In this document: piece by piece, positions 6,746 to 14,470 of the stretch | How the letters are laid out: every line of letters starts with the position of its first letter | How positions within the stretch are numbered: the stretch's first letter is position 1 | Assembly: GCA_018221005.1 (NCBI GenBank) | Contig: JAAOXW010000039.1 | Coordinates: forward strand, 1 to 23,894 | Source of the DNA: Candidatus Altarchaeota archaeon | GTDB lineage: Archaea; SpSt-1190 | Direction: 5' to 3' | Length of the DNA stretch: 23,894 bases | The notes under the pieces: generated by a model | What the model was told of the DNA's origin: nothing | The model's database searches: none | What the model saw: only the letters and a program-made list of their open reading frames with translations | Translations under genes and position numbers: made by a program

Positions 6746-7714
6746 ATGTTTAACACTGTTAACAAAAGATATTTACTCATCCTTTCCCTCTTTCTAGCTA
6801 CTGCTCTTGTACTAATATGGTCTTTAACCTCTGAAAAAAGGGATGTTCCACCCTTCAACCTGCAGGATGAAAGTCTCAGTCAGGACTTGGATTTATTGTC
6901 TTTAAATTTAATGGGGGGTGGCCCAAAAAAAGATGGTATACCTCCTATTGAAGACCCCAGATATGTGTCTGTCGACGAAGCCGAAAAGTACATGGATAAC
7001 AATGATGTTGTCTTCTTAATCGAAGCGACAACCGCCAAAATATTTCCAAGAAAAATTATGGTGTGGCATGAAGTTGTGAATGATGATGTGGATGGAATTC
7101 CGGTATCTCTTACCTATTGTCCCCTGACCGGGTCCGCCATAGGTTTCGTCGGCAACCTTTCTGGGTATTCAACTACCCTTGGCACTTCTGGAAAACTTGT
7201 GAACAGTAATTTGGTGCTGTATGACCGGGCCACCAATAGTAATTGGCCTCAAATTTTAGGCACAGCCATTGATGGTAGTCAAAAGGGACGAGAGTTAACT
7301 CATGTGCCCATTATTTGGACCACTTGGGAACTGGCTAAAACTAAATATCCCGGAGCAAAGGTGCTTTCTGAAAAAACAGGCTTCATGCGTCCCTATGGTA
7401 GTGACCCTTACGGTTCTTATCAAGCCAACGACACGTACTATCAAGAAGGGAGTCCAATGTTTCCTGTTCTATTCAGTGATGACCGGCTTCCTGATAAGGA
7501 GGTCGTTGTTGGCGTAAACTACAATGACACTTGGCTTGCCTTCGTAAAGAAGGAAGTTATGAGTGCGGGTGAACTTAACTATGGAGCTTTACTTGCCCGT
7601 CACGACCCTGAATTAGATACTGTGCATATTTTTCAGGGGAATAACCCCGTTGATTCAATAGAAGTGATGTGGTTTGGTTGGGTTGCCTTTCATCCTTTCA
7701 CAGAAATAGCATAG
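6746..7714 (+). CDS. DUF3179 family anchored/secreted protein
   Basis: 322 residues. A signal anchor (YLLILSLFLATALVLIWSL, residues 9-27) is followed by a linker and a DUF3179 domain from about residue 65 to the end. Diagnostic segments are YCPLTGSA (Cys125) and the LVNSNLVLYDRATNSNWPQ block, plus DPYGSY and the VEVMWFGWVAFHP-like end. The biochemical role of the family is unknown. The protein should face outward. It follows the transglutaminase-like gene in the same direction but has its own TATA box and an operator-like palindrome over its first codons, so it may be controlled together with the oxidative-stress operon at 19180. Confidence 0.85.
   Translation: MFNTVNKRYLLILSLFLATALVLIWSLTSEKRDVPPFNLQDESLSQDLDLLSLNLMGGGPKKDGIPPIEDPRYVSVDEAEKYMDNNDVVFLIEATTAKIFPRKIMVWHEVVNDDVDGIPVSLTYCPLTGSAIGFVGNLSGYSTTLGTSGKLVNSNLVLYDRATNSNWPQILGTAIDGSQKGRELTHVPIIWTTWELAKTKYPGAKVLSEKTGFMRPYGSDPYGSYQANDTYYQEGSPMFPVLFSDDRLPDKEVVVGVNYNDTWLAFVKKEVMSAGELNYGALLARHDPELDTVHIFQGNNPVDSIEVMWFGWVAFHPFTEIA
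6749..6763 (+). promoter_or_regulatory. Palindromic putative operator, copy 1
   Basis: TTTAACACTGTTAAC contains a perfect 13-bp inverted repeat, TTAACA-C-TGTTAA (6750-6762). It begins right after the predicted transcription start and codes for residues 2-6 of the DUF3179 protein. It matches 14 of 15 bases of the palindrome before the peroxiredoxin gene (19198-19212). Position and symmetry fit a dimeric repressor site; no regulator is identified. Confidence 0.45.
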
Positions 7715-7715
7715 T

Positions 7716-7723
7716 TTTTAAAA
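7716..7723 (+). promoter_or_regulatory. TATA box of S8e
   Basis: TTTTAAAA centred 25-26 bases before ATG 7745. It favours ATG 7745 over the in-frame TTG at 7739. Confidence 0.65.
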
Positions 7724-7744
7724 TGAGGATTCTAACTTTTGGGT

Positions 7745-8254
7745 ATGGCTGATGTTCATAGCAAGAGTCTCAGAAAACCCACGGGGGGGATGAGACGAGC
7801 TGCTCGCAAAAAACGAAAGGGAGAACTTGCAAGGCCTCACTTACCGGTTACAGTCGGTGGTGAGAAACGCAAACTCATCCGTGTTCGTGGTGGAAACACT
7901 AAGCAACGCATGCTCAAGGCCGAATTTGCTATGGTTGCTGAGGGGAAGAAGACCAAGAAAGTAAAAATCACGGCAGTGGTTGAAAACGCCGCAAATCCCT
8001 TTTTCATCAGACGTAATATTATTACCAAGGGTGCTATTGTAAATACCGATGCCGGCTATGCGCGTGTTACGTCAAGACCGGGGCAGCACGGAAATGTGAA
8101 TGCAATTTTGCTCAAGGACTATGCGCCTGTTGACAAGAAAAAGGCTAAGAAGAAGCGACTGGCTGCACAGATGGCTGCTAAGGAAGCTATGAGAAAAAAG
8201 TCAGAAGTGAAGCCTGTTGAGAAAGCAGTCAAAAAAACTACTAAGAAAAAGTGA
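7745..8254 (+). CDS. rps8e: 30S ribosomal protein S8e with charged tail
   Basis: Small-subunit protein of archaea and eukaryotes. 169 residues from ATG 7745. Conserved features are HSKSLRKPTGGMRRAARKKRKGEL near the N-terminus, VRGGNTKQRMLKAEFA, AANPFFIRRNIITKGAIV and YARVTSRPGQHGNVNAIL. The folded part ends near residue 125, the normal archaeal length; a tail of about 45 residues rich in Lys and Ala follows (KKAKKKRLAAQMAAKEAMRKKS and KKTTKKK). It has its own promoter and stands apart from other ribosomal genes. The stop abuts the opposite-strand stop with no gap. Confidence 0.95.
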   Translation: MADVHSKSLRKPTGGMRRAARKKRKGELARPHLPVTVGGEKRKLIRVRGGNTKQRMLKAEFAMVAEGKKTKKVKITAVVENAANPFFIRRNIITKGAIVNTDAGYARVTSRPGQHGNVNAILLKDYAPVDKKKAKKKRLAAQMAAKEAMRKKSEVKPVEKAVKKTTKKK

Positions 8255-9058
8255 TTAACCTGCTTTTTGTTTTTCACGTCTTATAACTTCAAGGGTGTCC
8301 TGTGGTTTAACTCCCAATTCTTTCATATCTGTTTTGAAAACTTTGTCTTCCACAAGGAACTTGAAGCGTGGAAATAAACCTGCGGGTTTAATCAGGAAAG
8401 CAGGAAAAAAGAAGGGCTTTTTTGGAGCGGCCGCTGCTTTAATAAAATTAACAAGACTGATGGGCTGTTTGTCCCCCACACCGTAAATTTTCGACTTCTT
8501 TTTTTTCAGTGCCTTTTCAATACACTCGACAAGTGTTGTTCTGAAAATAGGACGGAAGCGGGTTTTTAGTTTTGGGAGGGGAAATCTCGCAGCTCTTTTT
8601 GTTTGAAGAATCCGCTCTAAATCATAAATGCTGGATGGCCTGAGACTTACAATGGTTATTTTATTCTGATATTTTTTAACGACCTCTTCTGCGCGTTTTT
8701 TGGCCCAAGTATAATTAGTTTCTGTTGTCGATAATACTGCTGAAGAACTCATATTGACTATGATTTTGACTCCCTCTTCAATACTGGCCCGAATAACATT
8801 CTCAGTTCCAAGTACGGTTGTTCTATGATGTTGCTCCCTTGAGGCAGAGTGCCTACTTTCAACTGCTAAATGAATAACGGCATCACAGCCCCTTACTGCA
8901 TTTTTGACATCATTATAATCTGCAATATTTCCCTGTCTTGTTTCGTAATCGGCCACTCTTTTTTTTCTACTGAGAACTACAATTTTGTGTTTTTTTAGGA
9001 GGTGAGCAACCACCTCTTTTCCAACATATCCCGTTCCCCCCGTGACTAAAATCTTCAT
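8255..9058 (-). CDS. NAD(P)-dependent epimerase/dehydratase-like protein (extended SDR)
   Basis: 267 residues from ATG 9058. The Rossmann dinucleotide-binding motif TGGTGYVG is at residues 6-13, the NIADYNDV acidic segment follows strand 3, and the active-site pattern is SSSAV followed by YTWAK (YxxxK). This makes it a nucleotide-sugar epimerase or related SDR, or an atypical SDR such as an NDUFA9-like protein. The C-terminal half has unusual proline/phenylalanine-rich stretches (APKKPFFFPAFLIKPAGLFPRF), which may touch the membrane. The substrate cannot be told. An upstream ATG at 9067 is in frame, but the TATA spacing favours 9058. It is divergent from the CDP-alcohol transferase. Confidence 0.8.
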   Translation of the reverse strand: MKILVTGGTGYVGKEVVAHLLKKHKIVVLSRKKRVADYETRQGNIADYNDVKNAVRGCDAVIHLAVESRHSASREQHHRTTVLGTENVIRASIEEGVKIIVNMSSSAVLSTTETNYTWAKKRAEEVVKKYQNKITIVSLRPSSIYDLERILQTKRAARFPLPKLKTRFRPIFRTTLVECIEKALKKKKSKIYGVGDKQPISLVNFIKAAAAPKKPFFFPAFLIKPAGLFPRFKFLVEDKVFKTDMKELGVKPQDTLEVIRREKQKAG

Positions 9059-9076
9059 TAAATACATACCCTTGTT

Positions 9077-9087
9077 TTTTTAATAAA
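9077..9087. promoter_or_regulatory. Shared bidirectional TATA element
   Basis: Only 46 bases separate the start codons at 9058 (-) and 9105 (+). TTTTTAAT (9077-9084) is centred 24-25 bases before the plus start, and TTTATTAA on the minus strand (9087-9080) is centred 24-25 bases before the minus start. The two boxes overlap almost completely. Confidence 0.5.
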
Positions 9088-9104
9088 TATAGGGTAGACG
9101 TTAT

Positions 9105-9644
9105 GTGAAGATTTCAAATGGAATCAGCCTCACCCGGATTATCCTGCTACTCTTACATGTTCTTGTTGCAGGCATGCTTCCTACTTACGTTAACCTCATT
9201 ATTGTTGTGATAATTTATATGATGGATTACCTTGACGGGGTTGCTGCGCGTCGAATGGGCACTTCAGAGTATGGAGAATTTATGGACATTTCCGTTGATC
9301 GGGTTGTGAATATGGGCTACTTTGCCTTTCACGCCGTCAATCAAAGGGTCACTTTGATGTTCTTCTTACTGGTTCTCATACGAAATACCTTGATGGATTA
9401 TCTCGCCCACTTTGGAATGATTAAGAAGGGGGTTAAGGAGAAACACAAGACTACTACTGGCATATTCTACTGGATATACTCTTCAAAAGTTTCAAAGATG
9501 GTGAACGGGGGCGTTCAGATGCTGATTGCGGCTTGGGGTTTTGTGGGTGTTGTACCACTCTGGCTTCAAATCTTCTTCCTCACTCTTTCATTTACTCGTG
9601 CAATTCCAGATGTCGTGAAGGGCCGTAAAATGATTCGGTGGTAG
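9105..9644 (+). CDS. CDP-alcohol phosphatidyltransferase family membrane protein
   Basis: 179 residues with about five hydrophobic helices. The enzyme transfers a phosphatidyl or archaetidyl group from a CDP-lipid (or a sugar or inositol phosphate) to an alcohol at the membrane. The signature runs from about residue 42: DYLDGVAARR, then GEFMDISVDR, giving D-x2-DG-x2-AR ... G-x3-D-x3-D. The spacing between AR and G is 7 rather than the canonical 8 residues. Substrate is not predictable; archaetidylserine-, archaetidylinositol- and archaetidylglycerol-type synthases all belong here. The start is GTG 9105, leaderless from the shared TATA box. Confidence 0.85.
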   Translation: MKISNGISLTRIILLLLHVLVAGMLPTYVNLIIVVIIYMMDYLDGVAARRMGTSEYGEFMDISVDRVVNMGYFAFHAVNQRVTLMFFLLVLIRNTLMDYLAHFGMIKKGVKEKHKTTTGIFYWIYSSKVSKMVNGGVQMLIAAWGFVGVVPLWLQIFFLTLSFTRAIPDVVKGRKMIRW

Positions 9645-9680
9645 AGTTCCATCGGAAATGTCGGCACGGCACTCTTATGC

Positions 9681-9689
9681 TTTTTAATA
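9681..9689 (+). promoter_or_regulatory. TATA box of mcm
   Basis: TTTTTAATA centred 25 bases before GTG 9710, predicting a leaderless mcm message and supporting the GTG start. Confidence 0.65.
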
Positions 9690-9709
9690 CAACTGAACAA
9701 TGCTAATCT

Positions 9710-11740
9710 GTGGACTCGATTGATACGGGCGCCAGCCAAGCCGCAAATGAATTGATTGAAAGCTTGCCTGGAAGGGTGGAGGATTTTCTGCGGGATGTTA
9801 TGATGGAGAAACTTCTAAAAACAGTTTCTCGCGGGGAAAAAGCACTCTTAATTGACTTCACAGAATTAGATAAGTATGACCCGGACCTTTCTGATCGTTT
9901 ACTCGACCAGCCAGAAGAAACACTGCATATTTTTGAAGACGTTATCGACCTCCTTCGACTATCCGAAAAACCCCTAAAATCCAGAATTCATACTCTGCCT
10001 GAGAGTTTGACCGTTCGAGTTCGTGATTTGAGGAGTTCAAACTTGAATAAGCTAATTCACGTTGAAGGTATAATCCGTCAGGCCTCCGAGGTTCGCCCGG
10101 AGGTTGTGAAAACTGTCTGGGAATGTCCACTCTGTGGCAATGAAATTACTACTTTTCAAACGGGGGTAACTCTCGAGAAGCCAAGTGAGTGTGTTTGCGG
10201 TAATCGCAAGGGCTTTCTTATGAAAGATAAAGATTTCAGCGACGTACAAAAAATCACCATTGAAGAAAACCCCGAAGCACTCGAAGGAACCGAACAACCC
10301 TCTAGGATTTCAATTTTACTCAGACACGATTTGGTTGACCCCACTTTTCGAAAGAAGATTGTGCCGGGTAATCTAATTGGTGTGGTTGGAATTATGAAGG
10401 AAGTGCCCCTTGAAAAAAGTGCAGGTAAGAGATTTGACATTATGGTTGAGGCCAATTCTGTTGAAGCTAAACATCAACAATTCGAAGAATTAAAAATTAC
10501 TGTGGAAGATCGTGAACGAATTAAGGAGATTGCAGCAGGGGACCCGTGGTCACAAATTGTAAATTCAATCGCACCCTCAATTTATGGACATCAAAAAATT
10601 AAGGAAGCCATAACTTTGCAAATGTTTGGAGGGGTTCGGAAAATGCATACTGATGGAACTGTTGGTAGGGGGGATGTTCACGTTTTACTGGTGGGGGACC
10701 CTGGAGCGGGAAAGTCACAATTACTCAAATACACTTCAAAAGTATCTCCTAAGAGTCGATATGTTGCTGGAAAGGGTGCGAGCGCAGTTGGTTTGACTGC
10801 GACAGTGGTGAAGGACGATTTTCTAAAGGGATGGACGTTGGAGGCTGGTGCTCTTGTTTTGGCAAGTGGCGGGATTGTGTGTATTGATGAGATGGATAAA
10901 ATTGCAAGGGACGATATCTATGCTCTGCACGAAGCCATGGAACAGCAATCTATTACAGTAGCCAAGGCCAATATTTTTGCAACTCTTCGTGCTGAAACAA
11001 GTATTCTTGCGGCGGCCAACCCAAAATACGGACGCTTTGATTTGAATGCACCTATCGCCGAACAAATCTCAATGCCCGAAACTATCCTCAGTCGTTTTGA
11101 CTGCATTTTTGCAGTGAAGGATGTTCCGAATCCAGATAAGGATGCAAGAATGGCTGACCACATACTCGCCTTGCAAAGTACACCTGATGAGGCTAAACCC
11201 GTTCTTGATGCAGAAATTCTCCGCAAGTATGTGGCCCATGCAAAAAACAACATCAAGCCAAAACTAAATTCAGACGCCCTGTATCTCATCAAAACCTTCT
11301 TTGTAGATCTTCGTAAGCAATATATGAATGAAAGTTCTGTTCCGATTTCACCCAGACAACTGGAGGCATTAGTTCGATTGACAGAGGCATCCGCTAAACT
11401 TCGTTTGAGTCCAATTGGAGATAAGAACGATGCGAAGCGAGCTATTGACATTATTAAATATACCCTCTATCAGTTGGCCTTCGACATTGAGACTGGCAAA
11501 CTTGATATTGACAAACTTGAGGGTGGTATTGCTGCAAGCAAGCGAAATAAGATGATGACTATGATGAATATCATCCGAGATTTAGAAAACCAATTTGGTA
11601 AGACAGTTCCAAAGGCCAAGGTAATTGAATCTGCAGAGACGCAGAACATCAGCATAGGTGAAGTTGAACGAATGATTGATGAACTCAGAACTAGGGGACA
11701 CATCATTGAACCTAAGCAGGGATATATAGAACGAATTTGA
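9710..11740 (+). CDS. mcm: Replicative DNA helicase MCM
   Basis: 676 residues, full length and without an intein. Unwinds DNA at the replication fork as a ring. N-terminal domain A covers about residues 1-100; the OB fold carries a zinc site with C139-x2-C142 and C161-x-C163. The AAA+ domain has Walker A GDPGAGKS (329-336), Walker B CIDEMD (391-396), sensor 1 AAN (435-437) and the arginine finger SRFD (R462). The C-terminal winged helix covers roughly residues 600-676 (GKTVPKAKVIESAE to GYIERI). The second zinc pair is C-x-C rather than the common C-x2-C. No GINS or primase gene is next to it. The stop lies 2 bases from the convergent regulator gene. Confidence 0.97.
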   Translation: MDSIDTGASQAANELIESLPGRVEDFLRDVMMEKLLKTVSRGEKALLIDFTELDKYDPDLSDRLLDQPEETLHIFEDVIDLLRLSEKPLKSRIHTLPESLTVRVRDLRSSNLNKLIHVEGIIRQASEVRPEVVKTVWECPLCGNEITTFQTGVTLEKPSECVCGNRKGFLMKDKDFSDVQKITIEENPEALEGTEQPSRISILLRHDLVDPTFRKKIVPGNLIGVVGIMKEVPLEKSAGKRFDIMVEANSVEAKHQQFEELKITVEDRERIKEIAAGDPWSQIVNSIAPSIYGHQKIKEAITLQMFGGVRKMHTDGTVGRGDVHVLLVGDPGAGKSQLLKYTSKVSPKSRYVAGKGASAVGLTATVVKDDFLKGWTLEAGALVLASGGIVCIDEMDKIARDDIYALHEAMEQQSITVAKANIFATLRAETSILAAANPKYGRFDLNAPIAEQISMPETILSRFDCIFAVKDVPNPDKDARMADHILALQSTPDEAKPVLDAEILRKYVAHAKNNIKPKLNSDALYLIKTFFVDLRKQYMNESSVPISPRQLEALVRLTEASAKLRLSPIGDKNDAKRAIDIIKYTLYQLAFDIETGKLDIDKLEGGIAASKRNKMMTMMNIIRDLENQFGKTVPKAKVIESAETQNISIGEVERMIDELRTRGHIIEPKQGYIERI

Positions 11741-11742
11741 AC

Positions 11743-12597
11743 CTATTCAAGAATTTCTATTGAATCAATTATTCTGTCGCCATCCTCATCAAAGCCCTGA
11801 ACTACAATAAAACCCTTTTTGTGAATTCGGTCAGAATGTTTTTTTAGGGCGAGAGCTGCGGCCCTTGTGCCTGCTCTGCTTCTGCCTGCAATCATCATCA
11901 TTTTCTTACCTGGTGCTTCTGGGTGATCTGCAACTGCTACAAAACCCACCCCATCGTCCGTATATTCTTTGGTCTGACTTATGACAAATTTTCCATCAAA
12001 CTTGACTGGGAAATATTTATTGTACTTATTTGAAATCATATTTACGACCGGCCCCCCTAGAAGAATTAAATTGTCATTCCCATTTCGCACTTCAGTGTCC
12101 TCATAGACAAAGGGCCACTTAACCGTTGCCATTCTTGCAAAGAAGCCAGCAACCTCCGCTGCAATGTGGCCATCTCGTGCCCTAGCTCTGTAAGTTCCGT
12201 GTGGGTCAGGGGACCCAACAACTAGTTTAGAGTCAACCAGCCCCCCCTTCACAAAGGGTTCAAAGCTTGAGAATTCTAGCATTTCCCCCCCTTTAGCACA
12301 TTCCATCACAAAACCAAAGGCGAGTGCAGTAGGGGATAGTAATTTCGCTTTTCCCCCCCTCATTTGGCGCTCCTCTACCTCTTTTATGAGTTTTGCCGCC
12401 TTTAAAATTTTGATGTGATAATAAATTTTTTGCTCAATCATCCCAAATTTCTTAGCAATTTCAATGGGATACATTGGTCGTTCATTCAGCTCGCGCAAAA
12501 TCTTGAGGCGCAGAGGGTTCCCAACAGCCTCAATTATCTTAGTGTCCATTGACACAAACGCGGGATAGAACCTGCCTTTGAGAATGACTGCATCCAT
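11743..12597 (-). CDS. ArsR-like winged-helix regulator with C-terminal S-layer-like domain
   Basis: 284 residues. Residues 20-75 form an HTH: IIEAVGNPLRLKILRELNERPMYPIEIAKKFGMIEQKIYYHIKILKAAKLI, typical of archaeal ArsR-type regulators. No metal-binding Cys cluster is seen. The rest (about 125-284) includes HGTYRARARDGHIAAEVAGFF, ILLGGPVVN, the MMMIAGRSRAGTRAAALAL motif and the VVQGFDEDGDRIIDSIEILE end. These GGPxxN and G-R-x-GT-AA patterns resemble repeats known from archaeal S-layer and related proteins, read from memory of the families. It could sense a ligand or a cell-surface signal. No membrane helix is seen. Target genes are unknown. The TATA box at 12617-12624 makes ATG 12597 leaderless. 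Confidence 0.75.
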   Translation of the reverse strand: MDAVILKGRFYPAFVSMDTKIIEAVGNPLRLKILRELNERPMYPIEIAKKFGMIEQKIYYHIKILKAAKLIKEVEERQMRGGKAKLLSPTALAFGFVMECAKGGEMLEFSSFEPFVKGGLVDSKLVVGSPDPHGTYRARARDGHIAAEVAGFFARMATVKWPFVYEDTEVRNGNDNLILLGGPVVNMISNKYNKYFPVKFDGKFVISQTKEYTDDGVGFVAVADHPEAPGKKMMMIAGRSRAGTRAAALALKKHSDRIHKKGFIVVQGFDEDGDRIIDSIEILE

Positions 12598-12616
12598 GAA
12601 ACTATTTTTGGGGTTA

Positions 12617-12624
12617 ATTTAAAA
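12617..12624 (-). promoter_or_regulatory. TATA box of the HTH regulator
   Basis: TTTTAAAT on the minus strand, centred about 24 bases before ATG 12597. Confidence 0.6.
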
Positions 12625-12652
12625 GATTTTTGTAAGGGGTCAAATTGAAAGG

Positions 12653-12660
12653 TTTAAATC
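12653..12660 (+). promoter_or_regulatory. TATA box of the DUF4013-like gene
   Basis: TTTAAATC preceded by purine-rich GAAAGG (BRE-like), centred 26 bases before ATG 12682. Confidence 0.65.
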
Positions 12661-12681
12661 CATCGGAGCTGTCTTTAGTTC

Positions 12682-13218
12682 ATGCACTATTTAGGGGCGG
12701 TTCGGCGTGTATTGTCAGACCTTCCCATTTACTTCATCGTATCCCTCCTGATTTTTATCCCTGGGGCTAATATCGCAATCATAGGTTACTTGGTCAGTTT
12801 AGCAGGAAGGGCGGGTGATGAGGCACCCTTTGGCAAATTTATAGATAGATTTTCAGAAGGAGTTCAAATTATTGCTATCGCGTTAATGTATTCGGTCCTT
12901 CCCCTACTCATATACAATCTCTACTCCCTACGGTATGCTGTTATTTTTTCCTGCGTGCTTATTCCTGCCTTTGTATTTTCAATAGCCATGTTGGGCAACG
13001 GCTCCAAACTCGGTGAAATCCTTCAGGTAAAAAATGTATCTCGCGCATACTCCCCCGGGTTTATTTGGAATATGATTAAGGCTTCAATTTTTTCACTGTT
13101 AGTTGCAGCAGGTCACATATTAATTCCGATCGCAGGTTGGATTGGTATCCTCTTTGGTCCACTCGCAGTTTTCATAACTTTGATGGGTGAAGTGTATCAA
13201 GATTACTTCATTCAGTAG
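12682..13218 (+). CDS. Multi-pass membrane protein, DUF4013-like
   Basis: 178 residues with about four or five hydrophobic segments: residues 15-40, 62-85, 88-106, 133-150 and 152-172. The layout of an amphipathic start, a GYLVSLAGRAGDEAPFGKFIDRFSEGVQII segment and glycine/proline-rich helices (LIPIAGWIGILFGPLAVFITL) resembles DUF4013 proteins of archaea, whose function is unknown. It is probably expressed separately from the following transporter, which has its own TATA box 31 bases after this stop. Confidence 0.7.
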   Translation: MHYLGAVRRVLSDLPIYFIVSLLIFIPGANIAIIGYLVSLAGRAGDEAPFGKFIDRFSEGVQIIAIALMYSVLPLLIYNLYSLRYAVIFSCVLIPAFVFSIAMLGNGSKLGEILQVKNVSRAYSPGFIWNMIKASIFSLLVAAGHILIPIAGWIGILFGPLAVFITLMGEVYQDYFIQ

Positions 13219-13221
13219 AAA

Positions 13222-13230
13222 GCTTAAATC
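13222..13230 (+). promoter_or_regulatory. TATA box of the MFS gene
   Basis: GCTTAAATC centred 24 bases before TTG 13250. It supports an otherwise unusual TTG start. Confidence 0.5.
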
Positions 13231-13249
13231 CTAAACCGACGCATTAACT

Positions 13250-14434
13250 TTGCAAAGATATGAGGTGGGCGTGTTGAGAGAAATTTTGGTATATTTTCCG
13301 TACGGAATTCTTGTTGCAATTGCTGCAATTCTTCCTATCTTAATTTTGATTGATGCGGGGGGAACTGCATTTCAAGTTGGTCTCCTTGCTGCACTTTCAG
13401 CCTTTTGTAATCTCTTTGGAGGTTTCTTTTGGCCAAAGTATCTTAGGATTGCTAACAAAGCTAGCCTTATTGTAATGGGGTACTTGGGCATGTTTTTGGG
13501 CTTGCTTCTCCTTCAAGAGCCACGCCTTGTCTTTGTTGCAACTGCCATTATTGCGTTCTTTCCACGAGCCATCTTCTATGCAACTATATCTGAACTGAAA
13601 GCCAGAAGTCACGCTTTATCTGGAAGTCTTGGAAAGTTTTACAAATTTGCAAGCATTGCAACCGCGATTGGATATGTTGCGGGCGCAGTAGGTACTCATT
13701 TTCTTAGTCCAATTGCATTCACAAAAATTGTTGCTTTCTTTGCACTTGCTAGTGTCCCCCTCCTTGCAGGGACTTTGAGTGAGGAGAGTCTGGGGAGACT
13801 CATGGGCAGGGGCATGAATGAATTTAGAAGAATGGGTTCCCAAATTGCAAATCACCGCATTCGTCTTACTCGTGTTGAGTTTGGGAGGGATAAAATTCCC
13901 TTCTTGCTGACTAGCGCCATTTTTTCACTGTCGTTTGGACTTGTCTTTTCTCAGAGGGCTAATTTTGTGAAGACTTGGAGAGATTCGAATTTTATAGTAT
14001 ATGCGTTGCTCTTCATGGAAATGATGTTGAGTGCACTAATATATGACTTGGCTGGCAAGGAAGACCAGAAAGGCCTCTACATTGGACACGCCCTTTTGAT
14101 GGTTTGTTTAGTCAGTTTTCTCCTTGCAATTCATTATCTAAGTCTGCCTTGGATTGTTACGGCGTATTTGTTTGCTGGCCTGTTCTGGCCCTTCATAAAT
14201 ATCTTCTACAATTCATATGGATTGGGTTTCAGTGAAGAATTACTGGGGGCAAATCTATCTGCCAGAAGTTTGTTCTATATGATAGGTAGTCTCATTGGCG
14301 GCTTCTTGGTTGAGCAGTATGGTTTCTTCGTGTCATTTTCTGCTGGAGCAGGAATTGCGGTGCTTGCACCTCTCCCCTTCCTTATAGGCAGGAAATATAT
14401 GAACAAAGATATAAATGCAGAACTACAAAGTTAA
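13250..14434 (+). CDS. Major facilitator superfamily transporter
   Basis: 394 residues with about 12 hydrophobic segments in two halves joined by a basic cytoplasmic loop near residues 183-215 (EESLGRLMGRGMNEFRRMGSQIANHRIRLTRVEFGRDK). The first helices (LVYFPYGILVAIAAILPILILI and FQVGLLAALSAFCNLFGGFFW) match the MFS layout, as does the end (SLIGGFLVEQYGFFVSFSAGAGIAVLAPLPFLIGR). A drug/solute exporter or sugar transporter are both possible; nothing marks the substrate. The TTG start at 13250 fits the TATA box; GTG 13265 and 13271 are alternatives. Confidence 0.85.
   Translation: MQRYEVGVLREILVYFPYGILVAIAAILPILILIDAGGTAFQVGLLAALSAFCNLFGGFFWPKYLRIANKASLIVMGYLGMFLGLLLLQEPRLVFVATAIIAFFPRAIFYATISELKARSHALSGSLGKFYKFASIATAIGYVAGAVGTHFLSPIAFTKIVAFFALASVPLLAGTLSEESLGRLMGRGMNEFRRMGSQIANHRIRLTRVEFGRDKIPFLLTSAIFSLSFGLVFSQRANFVKTWRDSNFIVYALLFMEMMLSALIYDLAGKEDQKGLYIGHALLMVCLVSFLLAIHYLSLPWIVTAYLFAGLFWPFINIFYNSYGLGFSEELLGANLSARSLFYMIGSLIGGFLVEQYGFFVSFSAGAGIAVLAPLPFLIGRKYMNKDINAELQS
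14409..14417 (+). promoter_or_regulatory. Promoter of the tRNA-Ile/tRNA-Leu unit
   Basis: ATATAAATG lies inside the end of the MFS gene and predicts a start near 14438-14442, a leader of about 30 bases. The leader would contain a CAGTCC/GGGCTG hairpin. A weaker AAAGTTAAAG (14427-14436) could instead start transcription close to 14460. Confidence 0.45.
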
Positions 14435-14470
14435 AGCGTTCAGTCCTGAAAAGGGCTGCAAGACGCGACG

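Noticed and set aside
9710..11740. Intein in mcm
   Set aside because: The Walker A and surrounding AAA+ sequence run without interruption and the protein has normal length.
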